DNA of 40,098 nt from Rhizopus sp. PT2906. Its lineage: Eukaryota; Mucoromycota; Mucoromycetes; Mucorales; Rhizopodaceae. This document shows, in pieces, positions 19,936-30,959 of this stretch. The stretch is taken from positions 1-40,098 of the forward strand of contig JAMYHX010000405.1 of NCBI GenBank assembly GCA_025529335.1, in the 5' to 3' direction. The position numbers and the translations under genes were made by a program. The notes under the pieces are model-generated. The model had not been told where the DNA came from and searched no databases. It saw only the letters and a list, made by a program, of their open reading frames with translations. Every line of letters begins with the position of its first letter. Within the stretch, counting starts at the first letter, position 1.

Positions 19936-22900
19936 ATGGAAGAAGAGGCTATTCGACAACTCGAGGACCTGGTATATATAAAAACATATCAATTTAGAAT
20001 ACTTCTCACACTTTATACAAAGGGAGTAACTAGAGTACAGGCCAAAAAGGCTTTAGCTGTAAGACCTTTTATATATGTATACATGTTTCAATAATCTCCA
20101 ATGTGTTCACCCATAGAGATACAATAATGATGTCGCTCGAGCTGCAGATTTTATATTTTCAGGAAACTTCATTAGTGACGATGAAGAAGAACAAGATGTA
20201 AACCAGTTTATACAAATAATACACGCGATGCTTATTATACATACAGGAGCAAGATAGCGAAGCTTTAGCCATCAGTTTGAGCATACAAGAAGAAGAAGAA
20301 GAAGAGAGACAAATTGAAAAGACAAAGAGTACTGTTTCATGTAAGCGACAACTACTTACAAAATAATGTCCACTTATATTATGTAGCTGACTACTCCAAC
20401 TTGAGTGTCGTTCCATACAAAGAACCACAATGGACACCACAGACCGTGCCCAGTAATATAAAACAGATAAGCAGCCATGAGTCTGTTACCTGGTGGAGTG
20501 ATCCGTCAAGTCCACTGGATCGAGCGGCCAAGGACGATATGTAAAGAAAAAAAAAAGCGTTTCTTTTTGGATTACATATGTATTAAGTTTTTCTTTTTCA
20601 GACCGATAGGTTTACGACCGCCTTCTTACAACTTTAGTTATGCACCTGTTATCCTACAGACACTGTTTCACATCTCTGCCTTCCAACACGCTGTTCTCTC
20701 TTTCCGCCCTATACCTTCATCTTGGGGATCCACGTCCAACTATTGGAAGGGTCAAGGAGAGCCCATGCCGGGATACATCACGATCAAAAAGGTTGTTCAG
20801 CAGAATAGTGAGGACTTGACAAAAGATGAATCAGAATATAATGATATTAATGAAAGCGCCGTTCAGGAGGACATCTTGGAGGAAGAGGAGGAAGAAGAGA
20901 AAGGATGGGTAGAGGCTGAGGTAAAGTCATTACCAAAATGCTTACAGGTATTGGGTGAAATGCAAAAGCTGTTTGCGTTCTTGGGAAATACCAAGAGACA
21001 ATATGGAAATGTATCAGATTATACAAAGGCATTAAACACGAGATCCAACTGGGAAGAAGATGAAATACAATTTGAATGTAAATATAAAAAAGGAGGATGA
21101 TGAGATGGAATGTATTCATATAAAAAAAAAAAGCCTTTTTGGACATGGTCATAGGAAATTTAGCAGACTGTGATCAATACGTAGATCCATCGACAGATAA
21201 ACCATCATTTAAAAGGTAAAAAAAAAAAAAAACTTGGATTCTTCTTTTTATTGATAGCTTATGTATTTTATAAAAGCTTTTTTTTGATGAAAGCAAAGAC
21301 TGAGTGTGGTCAAGACTATGATGAAGATGATCAGGTGTATTTTCTCATATCCTTTTTTTTATATATTTATCCACGCATTATTCATCCTTTTATATTAATC
21401 CTTAACTCATAACCAACACACCCTTAGCCCAGAGAAAGGATCAACTTCTTTTTACGACTGCCTTGATCCACTTGTGTATGAAAGTTATGCAAATGAACCT
21501 CGAGAAGAAGACGAGCCTTTGTACAAATTTACCAGTTTTCTATCCACGCCTCCCATCCTATTTGTCGTTCTAGAAAATAGAAGTAAATCAAACTATGATT
21601 ATCGTATAGACACCACCATCTATCTGGACAGGTATATGCATCACAATAAAGAATGGGCTCTAGAGGAATTCCGAAAAGTACACGACTATCATGCAGATAT
21701 CAGACAGTCTCAAAAAGAGATTGATAAATTGGAAGGCAGTGTTCATTCGATCAGTAAACGGGATTTGTTACATCACGCTATTGATTACTTTAAGGAAAAG
21801 AAGACCATTGACCAAGATGTAGAGACTGTACAATACGTTTTAGAGAATATCAAGCAAAAGATGGCCGAAAAGGCTGAACAGCTAGAATCACTTTTAAATG
21901 AAAAGAAGAAGCAAGTGTACTCTATATTCAATAGAGACGATATGAAAAAATGCCCCTATCATCTTCGTGCCACATTTCATCATGATGGAAAGAGTGGGCA
22001 CGGACATCATTGGGCGTACATATGGGTGGAAGCAAAAGAAAAGGATATACCCGATGAAGGAAGCTGGTACAAATTCTGTGATGCTCTGGTGACTCCTGCA
22101 ACAGAGCAAGATATATTGGATGATCCATTTCCACCATTTGCTTTTGCCTACGTGGATGCATCTATTCCTACTTTTTCAAACGACCAATTGTCTGCCTGCA
22201 CTCCTTCCGAACTCAAGGTATGTGGAATGCATTGTTGAGAAAAAAAAAAGACTGAGGAAATACTGTAGGAATTTATCAAGCTTGATAATACTGAATTTGA
22301 GCACGAAATTGCATCCCATATCAATTCAAATAACGTATCCTATCCAATAGAAGATGATAGTTGGTTTACAGAGAAAACAGAAGAGTATCAAATAGAACAA
22401 GTAGCGCCGGATGACCTGAACTCTGTGGGAACAGCTGTGGGTCAATCAAATACAGATGAACCCAGCAGTATACAGACATTTACAGGTCAGGGGTTCAGCA
22501 AGTTAAAGGCTCTGACCAACCAAAGGATTGTCGAAGTATCAGCTTATCCATGCGATGACTTTAGACTATTGGCAAAGTAGGTTTTTTTTTCTTGTTTGCT
22601 TAAAAGTATATTCATTTTTTATAAGTTTTGAGACTTTTTTAGCCAGAACACAGCATCATTTGAACCTCGAACATTTATACTTGTTGTATTCTAATCAGGT
22701 ATACTCGTTTATTCAAACCATGGACAAGCTCTTTAACACTGTATATAACAGAACGATGATTTCAACAAGGATGATGTGAATGTAGAGGCTTCAAAAACGG
22801 ATGAAGATTTGAAGTTTGCCTGGAAGCAATACGAGCTTTACTTGTCAATAGGTCAACTCGTAGTCAAGGCATTACATTTATTTATCAACAGAGACTATCA

Positions 22901-23495
22901 AGCTGCATTACAGGCTCTGCTTGACACAAAGCGAGCCGAAGCATCTTGGAAGACCCAGTTTGTGCTAGATATGGATGCATATAATGCCTATTCAGGAATA
23001 AACACTATTTCATTTAATCCAGTGATTGAAACATACGGGAAGAAATGCTTGGAGGTAAAAAAAAATAAAATGAAAAATGTTATGACTTTTTAACTTTTTT
23101 TTTTATAGATTCTCAATAAAGCTGCATATGCAAAAGCCTCTAATGTGTCGTATAGAAGCAGAGGATTGGACGATGCTCTCCAATTAGCTCGTCAAGCGCT
23201 TGTCATAATAGAACCAGAAGCAATAACAACCGATAGTACATATGGATCGTTGCGTGAACTATGGTTAAGCTTTGGTGAACAAGAGGGAGTTCATCTAACT
23301 GAAGAACAAGAACATTTATTAAATACACTCGTGCTGACTTATCTCGAGGGTCAAAGTGGACAGGGCGTGAATGAGATGAGCAGACGTGAATCACCTGCAT
23401 TAAGCACAAATAACAACAAAGACGATAATGTGCCTTTATGGCAGCAATACAAAGATGCACGCTTACAAGCAGATTCTCTGTTAAAAAGCTTATAA
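19936..23495 (+). CDS. USP25/28-like ubiquitin protease homologue with degenerate Cys box
   Basis: Twelve phase-checked exons (19936-20058, 20117-20197, 20247-20340, 20387-20540, 20602-21077, 21134-21215, 21277-21336, 21428-22217, 22269-22576, 22626-22698, 22752-23054, 23109-23495) give 976 residues. Order: a UBA-like N-terminus (LYTKGVTRVQAKKAL, YNNDVARAADFI), a ubiquitin-interacting motif (DSEALAISLSIQEEEEE), the start of a USP domain (PIGLRPPSYNFSYAPVILQ, then TLFHISAFQHAVLSFRP), a long coiled insertion, and the His box KSGHGHHWAYIWVEAKE followed by WYKFCDALVTPATEQDIL. The helical C-terminal part resembles USP25/28. The canonical GLxNxGNTCYxNS box is replaced: the position of the nucleophile Cys is Ser in YNFSYAP, while the His box survives. 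I infer a ubiquitin-binding protein with little or no peptidase activity, unless another Cys serves. Confidence 0.8.
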
Positions 23496-23620
23496 TAAAA
23501 CATGTAGAATATGTCCCTCTTTTTTGTAATGTATTTTTGTAAGAAAAATAAACAATTTTTTTCTATGATGCATAAATTTACAAAACATGACAAATTATAT
23601 ATGATGAACAGATGGGTATA

Positions 23621-24690
23621 TCAATGCTTTTTTGATTCAAGCTCGTATTCGTTTCCATGAATGGGCGAGGACGATGATGCTTGTTGAAAATCATGAACAC
23701 TTAAAAATGAGCCGCTGTCATCCATGCTGTACTTTGGCGGTGACTCCTGTATAGTGCTTCTCGATAAGGATTCTTCTTCACTTTCATCATGCCTCAGTAA
23801 TCTCTGTGCATCTTCTTCATCCGCTTGTAGTCGGATGGTTGTAGAACTGTCCTTGTCAGCTTTGTGCTTCACAATGGTATCAATGACCCAAAATTGCAGA
23901 ATATTCATGATGAGAGGGAAGCTAATGAATTAGATATGAGCATCGATTATTTTTTTTCAGTATATAACAACTTACATGAGCATCACGAATACAACCTGTA
24001 GCCTATAGTTGCCCAAGGTCCATTCTAAAACCCATTCTCCAAAATCAGCTATCCATGGACAGAGATGAAATAGGACGACGACAATAACCTTCATAAGCAT
24101 CAAGCTAATGATGTAGACAGCCAGCTGTTTCAGCCAATGCTTAAGCTGTTGGGTGAAAGGTGGATCACCGTAAATGCCACTCTGAAATCCCACCCAACCT
24201 AACTTGGCAATTACATGTTTAAATCCTGTCAATATGAGCCACAGTATCCCGACGCCAAGTGTTGTATCGACTAGTATATTGAGAAAATACCTAAAGAAAA
24301 GTTAAGCAATACAGTTCCTCATAGCGAACTACTTATTATTACCAAACACATGGATTTGCCTTGACACCTTCCTCGGGATTGATGCCAAAAAAGACAGCTG
24401 CTACAACATTGAGCGAATGAACAATGATTCCACCCACGAGTTGTTTGCTAACATCAAATCCCCTATAAACCTATTAGCTTTTTCCTAAACGAAATATGTT
24501 TTATATGAATCTACCATATTCTTAAAGGTCGCCTAGGCTTTTCTCTTTGTCGTTTATAAATCAAGGTTGAAAAGGCAGCTGCAGCTAAGCACAGTTGTAC
24601 GATTATGCCAAACGTATCCATTAGCTTGCAACCCGCTTGTGGATCGTCTTCCGGTGGTGATGAAGGAGGTGATCTGGGGTCTAGTATCAT
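23621..24690 (-). CDS. STIMATE/TMEM110-type vacuolar or ER membrane protein
   Basis: Four phase-checked exons (24515-24690, 24343-24462, 23976-24290, 23621-23921) give 303 residues. After a short Pro-rich start (MILDPRSPPSSPPEDD) come membrane segments LMDTFGIIVQLCLAAAAFST, KQLVGGIIVHSLNVVAAVFF, CVWYFLNILVDTTLGVGILW (with LILTG), YIISLMLMKVIVVVLFHLCP and YRLQVVFVMLIFPLIMNILQ. The tail is acidic and Ser-rich. The block NPCVWYFLNILVDTTLGV is the family hallmark shared by yeast YPL162C and animal TMEM110/STIMATE. In animals STIMATE sits in the ER at plasma-membrane contacts and promotes STIM1 activation; the yeast protein is in the vacuole membrane. The function in this fungus is not known. It ends 125 bases from the opposing USP gene. 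Confidence 0.88.
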
Positions 24691-24868
24691 TCTTTTTTTC
24701 TCAAATATAAAAAGAGAGAGAGAGAGAGAAGGAAGAGAGAAAAAAAAAGTGTGTTTTAGAAAGGATGTTTTACACTTTAATTTCTAAAAAAGGAAAGAAG
24801 GATACTTTGCCATCATCCACTTTGAATAAAGTCCCGACCCATTTTCTTTCTTTCGTGCCGATGACTTT

Positions 24869-25143
24869 AAGAACCAGAAAACTGCGTTACTAGAAACGGT
24901 CTTAAACTCTGGGCATTTAGTGGAGCTTTATTCCAAGTTCCATTGTATTGAACCGTATTGGGGAGGGATCATGCAAAGAGTATTGCAAGAAAAAACTGCA
25001 GCTACATGAACTAAGTCAAAACATCTTCAATAGTAGAAATACCTTTCAATAAACGTCCTGTTGATCTAATTAAGCATGCATTGATAAAAAGATATTATAA
25101 AATGTTGGAGATACATCGAAGCATATGAATGGTCAATAAATGT
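24869..25143 (+). pseudogene. DDE transposase C-terminal remnant
   Basis: A broken frame reads LLETVLNSGHLVELYSKFHC, then IEPYWGGIMQRVLQEK. After stops and shifts it continues with CWRYIEAYEWSIN near 25101. Many fungal DDE transposases, including those common in Mucorales, share the sequence ...AGHxxxFxPKFHCELNxIExxWGxxK... followed by ...xxWRYxDAY.... Here the stretch between HC and IE has lost about four residues and several stops interrupt the frame. Only this C-terminal piece is present. It is a dead fragment; the superfamily (Tc1/mariner-like) is inferred. Confidence 0.5.
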
Positions 25144-25485
25144 GAGATTCCCCAGAACGATCCTTTAGATCCCTCAAATTTTTTGCGATCCCGACTACGA
25201 CAACTGGGACGAGGCGAACAGGACATTGCGTCATGCGCGTGAGCTGTTTACCTTTTATATCATTCGTGTGCTCTCGATCACCTCAATGGCCCTGTCAAGC
25301 GTGCTGTAGCCCCGTTCCTTCGATATATTGATCCCTGGACAATTTCCATATGCTTTATCCATAACCTTCGCTTTCTGAGATCTACTTTTCTGCACTTTCT
25401 TCAAGCCTCAACATGTTTACTCTTGATCCCAGATATGCTTCTTACCAATTGATCTTGTGCAATTGGGCAGTCAAAAATTGACAAA

Positions 25486-25493
25486 TATAAAAA
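25486..25493 (+). promoter_or_regulatory. TATA box of REV1
   Basis: TATAAAAA 72 bases ahead of the REV1 ATG at 25558, matching the octamer ahead of other genes in this window. Confidence 0.45.
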
Positions 25494-25557
25494 AATCATT
25501 GTCTGAGTTCATCATTGCCCTTTTTCTTTCCTTTTCTCCATCTTCTTGTCTGTGCCT

Positions 25558-28500
25558 ATGAATAAAAACAAAGACCCTTATGGGGCCATCAAGTTTGGCG
25601 AATTTAAAAAGTACATGCAAAATAAGGAAGCAAAATTAAAGGAGCAAGAAAAAGAAGTGTAAGCCATCTTTATATATTTCCTTTTTTGTCCATTTGACAC
25701 TCTAAAAATAAAAAGAGGAAACAGGTCGAGCCAGGAACTGCCACAGATATTCAAAGGTCTTTCCATTCACATCAATGGATACACGCAACCATCTGCAATA
25801 GAATTAAGAAGATTGATATTACAGCATGGCGGTGATTATCAGCATTATTGTATGTATCAGATTCTTGCTTGATTGCTTTCTTTAACAGCTTTACTATAGT
25901 AAAAAAGCTTCATGTGACACACATACTTGCAAGCAATTTAACAAATGCAAAAATGCAAGAATTTCGGTAATGTTGCGCGCAATGTCATTTTTTCCTTTTA
26001 AGGCATTTTTCATTTTAACTCTCTCCTTAGAGCGTACAAGGTTGTAAAACCTAATTGGATTACAGATTCTATAAACGCTAGGCAACTGTTGCCGTGGCAA
26101 AATTATAGACTTGCATCCAAACCAAATAATCAAGCAGAGTTGCCAAGTGATTGGGCAAAACAGACGTCTACTGCAAACGCTGGTTTTATTCAACGATACT
26201 ACGAGACCTCTAGGCTTCATCATCTATCAACCTGGAAAGCAGAATTAAAAGATATGATAGGGAGTATGGCCAATAAGGAGGATAGAAAGAGACAAAAGAA
26301 ACCCTTTCGCATCATCATGTAAAATGATTCGGGTCTAACTTGTACATCTGGATAACTCATCCATTTTTGAAGGCACGTGGACTTTGATTGTTTTTTCGCT
26401 TCGGTTGGAATCAAGGACCGTCCTCACTTAAAAGACAAGCCGGTGAGTCCATGTTGTATGTTCATATGTGCGTGCGCGTAATTCATGCTTCTGGGGGTCC
26501 CCTCTTATAGGTAGCTGTAACTCATAGTAACGGCATTAGTGATGCTTCTTCTAGTGATATAGGTAAATCAAATAAAAAAGAAAAGGTTAGGTACTAAACG
26601 TTTTTAAAGCCTCATGCAACTATGTTGCCCGTTCTTTTGGTGTTCATAATGGAATGATGTACAGTGACAAGGTTGATACGATTGCTCATGCTGACTCTTT
26701 TTTTCATATAGCGTCAAGACAGCAAAGTCACTCTGTCCAGATATACATTTCATTCCGTAAGTTTTACTATGTGCATGTTTTCATGTTTCTATAATGTATC
26801 TGTATAGATATGAGTTTGAGAAATACAAATCAGTATCAGAAACATTCTATAAGGTACATGAAAAGAAAAGGTGGGATTGTAGAGATTAACCCCTCCTGTT
26901 TTTCAGATTCTTTTTCATTATGCTGATGAAATCCAAGTAGCTAGTGTAGATGAAGCCTTGATAGATGTTAGCTCACATATCAACACACTTTATCAGGGCG
27001 AGGAGGAGGCATTGGCGTTAAAGATTAGGAAGGAAATTCGGGATGCTACTGGTTGTGAAGTCAGTATAGGCATTGGTCCAAATATTCTATTAGCAAGGTT
27101 GGAACAAATAGTATTTAAAATAATAATCACGCTAATATTAATTAGAATGTCTACTAAGCGAGCAAAGCCATCCAATATATTCTACTGTAAAACTGAAAAA
27201 GATAAGCAAGAGCTACTGTCGACACAATCAGTTTCTGATCTACCAGGAGTAAGAAGGACATAACCAAAAAAAAAGGAGGGAAAACGTTAATTTTATTTTT
27301 GTTTTTGCTTAGGTGGGTTATGCAACAACGGAGAGACTGGCTACTATGGTAACGGAGTTTTTTTTTTGCTTCCCTCAAAAGTTCCTTATGCTTTTTTTTT
27401 TTACGTTTAGGGAGTACAAACGGTATCTGATTTAAAGAATACAAGTTTGCAAGAATTAAAGTCAAAATTGGGCCAAAAACTGGGTCAGACCTTGTATAAT
27501 TTTGCAAGGGGCATTGATAATCGACCACTGACTGTTAAACAACAGAGACAATCAGTTAGTGCCGAAGTGAATGTAAGAATGTAAGAAAAAGTGAGCGATT
27601 TTCTTACAGTATGTCAAATAGTGGGGCGTACGATTTGAAAGTGAAGAAAATGAAAAGGTAAGGGTTTAGTCTAAACATGGAGCCATCTTACCCCTTATCT
27701 TTATAGGCTTTTGTTCATGATCTATGCCAAGAAGTCTCAAATAGGCTAGTAAAATACAACTCACGAGGCAAGATGATCACCATAAAGGTAGGTGAATTTC
27801 AATATAGTACTGATAATACTAACCAAAAAAAAAAAAGATATTAAAAAGACAAGAAGGTGCAAAGGAACCTGCAAAACTCCTAGGACATGGTCAAATCGAC
27901 GCATTTTCAAAATCCTGTACATTAGCTGATTATACCCACGATGCAGACATCATCAGCAAACATGTATATTCAATGCTTAAATCATTTCATTTCCATTATG
28001 CAGATATACGAGGGTTAGGTATACAAGTAACAAAACTGGATCAGGAAACGACCTCAGGTAAAAAAAAAAAAGAAAAAGCAATATACACTTGATGCATGTT
28101 TATTTGTACATATTGTAGACTTTCAAGAAAGATTGAATTTCAAAAGAAAGATCACAAACGAGCAAGAGTCTCACAAAAGGACGCGCGTCGAAGCGAATAC
28201 TAAAAATAACCAAGCACAACTGATGGTAAAAAAAAAAAGTCTTTTTTATTATTACAAGGGGACTTACTATTTATAGAATGTAGATCCTGATGTATTTTTT
28301 GAACTACCTGAGCATATACAAAAGGAAATAATGTCAAAATATAAGCTCGTATTTCAGACAGAAAAAGTGTATAGTTCACAACTTGCCGAGCTGCCTCCTT
28401 GGTCACAGGTGGATCCAGATGCATTGCTCGCTTTGCCTGACGAAATGAGGGAACAGGTTTTGAAGGCTTATAGTAATCACAAGCTGAAGCCCTCGACCAA

Positions 28501-29107
28501 AAGCAATGTAACAAGGGCTAAAAAGAATAATGATGAGGTAACTCTTACGCAACTGTTTGAATCAAAGAATCTTCCTTTGGCCATACAAGATGGTCTTCAT
28601 GAAGAGTCGATTGATATGGACGTGTGGAATATGTTGCCTTCGTCCATACGGAAAGAGTTGTTGTTTGATATTGAAAAAAAGCGCAAGGGAGCAATGAGAC
28701 AAGAGGAAGAGGTAAGGGCATGTAAACACGTGAAAGTTCCATTGTTACTTATTATAGTACACACTTTAATAAAGGCTGTAAAGAGAAAAGGTGATATACC
28801 CAAGGCTCTTATTGAACTACCGCACGAACCTTCCTTGCAAGGATTGACTGATATAAACGATATTCGACGACTGCTACGTGAATGGGTTTCAACGTTCGAT
28901 GCTGGACCTGAGCCAGAGGATGTTGCTTCCATTGGGAATTATTTGATTGAGCTTGTCAATGCCTCACATCTTGAGAAAGCGCACCTTTTGATGCTTTACT
29001 TACAATATCTCTCTAAAGATCATAACGATGAATGGAAAGCACAGGTGAAAACCATTCAAGAAAACTTAAACCGTGAACTCGTTCGATTATACCAGTGCTC
29101 TCTTTAA
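25558..29107 (+). CDS. REV1: DNA repair protein Rev1, Y-family translesion polymerase
   Basis: A gene of about 15 exons giving roughly 845 residues. A BRCT domain comes first (FKGLSIHINGYTQPSAIELR, then LKKLHVTHILASNL and VVKPNWITDSI). The polymerase core holds FRIIMHVDFDCFFASVGI (first catalytic Asp) and VASVDEALIDVS (Asp-Glu pair), so the active site is complete. Palm, fingers, thumb and little-finger blocks follow (CEVSIGIGPNILLARL, GQTLYNFARGIDNRPLTV, WGVRFESEE). Two ubiquitin-binding motifs are present: DPDVFFELPEHIQKEI and DMDVWNMLPSSIRKELL. A C-terminal helical domain for partner polymerases closes the protein (AHLLMLYLQYLSKDHNDEWK). Rev1 inserts dCMP opposite abasic sites and scaffolds polymerase zeta. 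The exon carrying MHVDFDC is joined through an intron at about 26320-26373. Several small exons in 26440-26900 are approximate. It ends 17 bases from the opposing gene. Confidence 0.95.
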
Positions 29108-29124
29108 AATAAAAGAAACTATAT

Positions 29125-30390
29125 TTATTGTTTAACCCTACTTTGCATCACAATATGCTTCATGCTTTGTGGTAATGTTGTCATATCATCAAAATCGCTC
29201 GGAGAGGTAGGTTCCGTAGTTGATTTTGAAGAATCGTTAAAGTAGTAGTTTTGATCCATAGATGGCCTATTATCAAAGGGCCTAGTTGCCATGATAGGTT
29301 CGTGCATAAAGACATGACTGTTGGTGCTACAGTTGCTATCCTTTCGGCTGTATTCAATAGATGACACCCACTGCTCGTCTTCATCTTTTACATCGTTTGA
29401 ATGTACGTTGACCCAACAAGAAGAAGGCATCATAGGCTCATCCAACGGGCTGTTTTCCTCAGAAAAGGATTGTTGTTGTTGTTGTTGTTGCTGTCTTTCT
29501 AGAAGCTGATTAGCTGTGGTTGAAGTAACGGCGGATGATGAGGAAGTAGAAGAGCAAGGGTAGTAGGATGACAGGACAGGATCCTTTTGACTAGAAAAAT
29601 CGTGCTCATATTCATTCAAGAACATCATGGGTGACAGTTTTTGTAAGTTTAACTGACCGTCCATTTCGTCATTTGTAGATGATGGATGAAGACTAGCCGA
29701 GAGAGAGAATGCAGGGTTGAGTTGGTATGTGGAAGAAGACGAGGATGGCATACAGAGATCTGATGGATGATGTTGGGAATGAGAGTTGACTATTGGATAT
29801 GGATCGTTCATATCCGAATGAAGGTTTGAGGACAAAGGCAATATGGTCTTTTTAAGCGGTTCATTCTTTTGTTGTCGAGGCTTCTTTAATGAGCGTCTTG
29901 AAGGGGATGTAGCCACCCTTTTTCTTAAAGATAAAGACCCACTTTTTGAAGCATAGCCTTGATTTGATTTGGGGCCACGACGGATAGAACCTGCGACGGA
30001 GGGTACAAGGCTAAGATGCCTGTGGGTAGGCAAAGAGGTAATAGGAGGTAATTCTTCGTCTGGTTTAGTTGGAGGAAATGCATCAATGATACCTTGTTCA
30101 TCTAGAATATCACGAATATAATTCGACATCCGTTGCTGAGTGACACTTTCATCAGAATCGTAAACTAGATCAGCGCGCATTAAGCCCAACATGTCAATGT
30201 TTTTACTATTACAGTCAACGTCGTGGGGTATAATGTCAATGGATAAACCAGGAGCTAACTGATAACGAGTGGGTACTCCCTTTGTGAAGATGTCAAGTAA
30301 ATCGTTTGTGGTCTGAGCGTTTAGGTTTATCCAGTTGCCATGTCCAGCATAGAGACGATAGGCTCTGTTAGATATCAATTGATTGGCCAT
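29125..30390 (-). CDS. Orphan polyQ, Ser-rich protein with basic nuclear-type motif
   Basis: Single-exon frame of 421 residues. The first ATG is at 30390 (MANQLISNRAYRLYAGHGNW); the frame is open a few codons further upstream but without ATG. The N-terminal 130 residues look folded and contain IDMLGLMRADLVYDSDESVT and NYIRDILDEQGIIDAF. The rest is low complexity: a basic stretch (RKRVATSPSRRSLKKPRQQK) that could be a nuclear localisation signal, Ser/His-rich segments, and about eight Gln in a row near 29470-29490. I do not recognise the N-terminal domain. The composition is that of many fungal transcription or signalling regulators, but no DNA-binding domain is seen. A TATAAAAA box lies about 50 bases upstream. 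Confidence 0.75.
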   Translation of the reverse strand: MANQLISNRAYRLYAGHGNWINLNAQTTNDLLDIFTKGVPTRYQLAPGLSIDIIPHDVDCNSKNIDMLGLMRADLVYDSDESVTQQRMSNYIRDILDEQGIIDAFPPTKPDEELPPITSLPTHRHLSLVPSVAGSIRRGPKSNQGYASKSGSLSLRKRVATSPSRRSLKKPRQQKNEPLKKTILPLSSNLHSDMNDPYPIVNSHSQHHPSDLCMPSSSSSTYQLNPAFSLSASLHPSSTNDEMDGQLNLQKLSPMMFLNEYEHDFSSQKDPVLSSYYPCSSTSSSSAVTSTTANQLLERQQQQQQQQSFSEENSPLDEPMMPSSCWVNVHSNDVKDEDEQWVSSIEYSRKDSNCSTNSHVFMHEPIMATRPFDNRPSMDQNYYFNDSSKSTTEPTSPSDFDDMTTLPQSMKHIVMQSRVKQ

Positions 30391-30440
30391 AGAATTTGAC
30401 AACCTTTCAGGAAAGAAAGAAAGAGTTGGAGAATGGGGTC

Positions 30441-30448
30441 TTTTTATA
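30441..30448 (-). promoter_or_regulatory. TATA box of the orphan polyQ gene
   Basis: TATAAAAA on the minus strand, about 51 bases ahead of the ATG at 30390. This supports choosing that ATG as the start. Confidence 0.5.
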
Positions 30449-30890
30449 GTGAATAGAGATTAAAAAGAATCTATTGGAGGATATCTATTGTCAATGTCAG
30501 TGACATATTATTGTCATCTGCTATAATATATATATAGAAAATACGTCAAGAAAAAAAATGAATAAAAAGGGGGTGTTTAGGCCAACTCTATGACAACTGA
30601 TTAGTTTCACATGCTATTTGACAGCTTGATCTACTTTCTTCTACAGCTACATGAAGGTGACAACATTTTATAAAATAAGAAAAAGAAGGGGCGAGAGTAA
30701 GGGTTTCACAAGCATAAAGCTAAGCAACCAAAAATCGTACAGACTCTCGTGTTCAAAAGGGGGACACACGTTTTATTTTAATGCAGTAACGGAAGGGCAC
30801 GTTATTAATTGGCTTAAAAATTAAAGTGACCCCCATTCGTATCCCCTAGTTTGGGAAGTTTGCACATCATTAAAGAGAGAAGGAAGTGAA

Positions 30891-30898
30891 TATAAATA
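30891..30898 (+). promoter_or_regulatory. TATA box of Rab GDI
   Basis: TATAAATA 62 bases ahead of the GDI ATG at 30960. Confidence 0.5.
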
Positions 30899-30959
30899 AG
30901 CTCAAGACACCCTTTCTTTCTTTTTTTTTCTTTACTACTATTATTATTATTATTGCAAA

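Larger units (their letters stand above)
24691..25557. other. Intergenic region upstream of REV1 with transposon debris
   Basis: Contains a GA-rich simple repeat near 24711-24740, a DDE transposase remnant (24869-25143) and, at 25486-25493, a TATA box for REV1. A stop-free run at about 25185-25300 (PDYDNWDEANRTLRHAREL) may be another debris block. No intact gene. Confidence 0.5.
30391..30959. promoter_or_regulatory. Divergent promoter region of polyQ gene and Rab GDI
   Basis: About 570 bases between two outward-pointing genes. TATA boxes lie near both ends (30441-30448 minus, 30891-30898 plus). No coding frame with recognisable features is seen in between. Confidence 0.5.

Noticed and set aside
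19936..20058. A possible intron GTATAT...TTTAG within the first exon of the USP-like gene.
   Set aside because: It would be only 26 bases, below the intron sizes seen here, and the frame is open without splicing.
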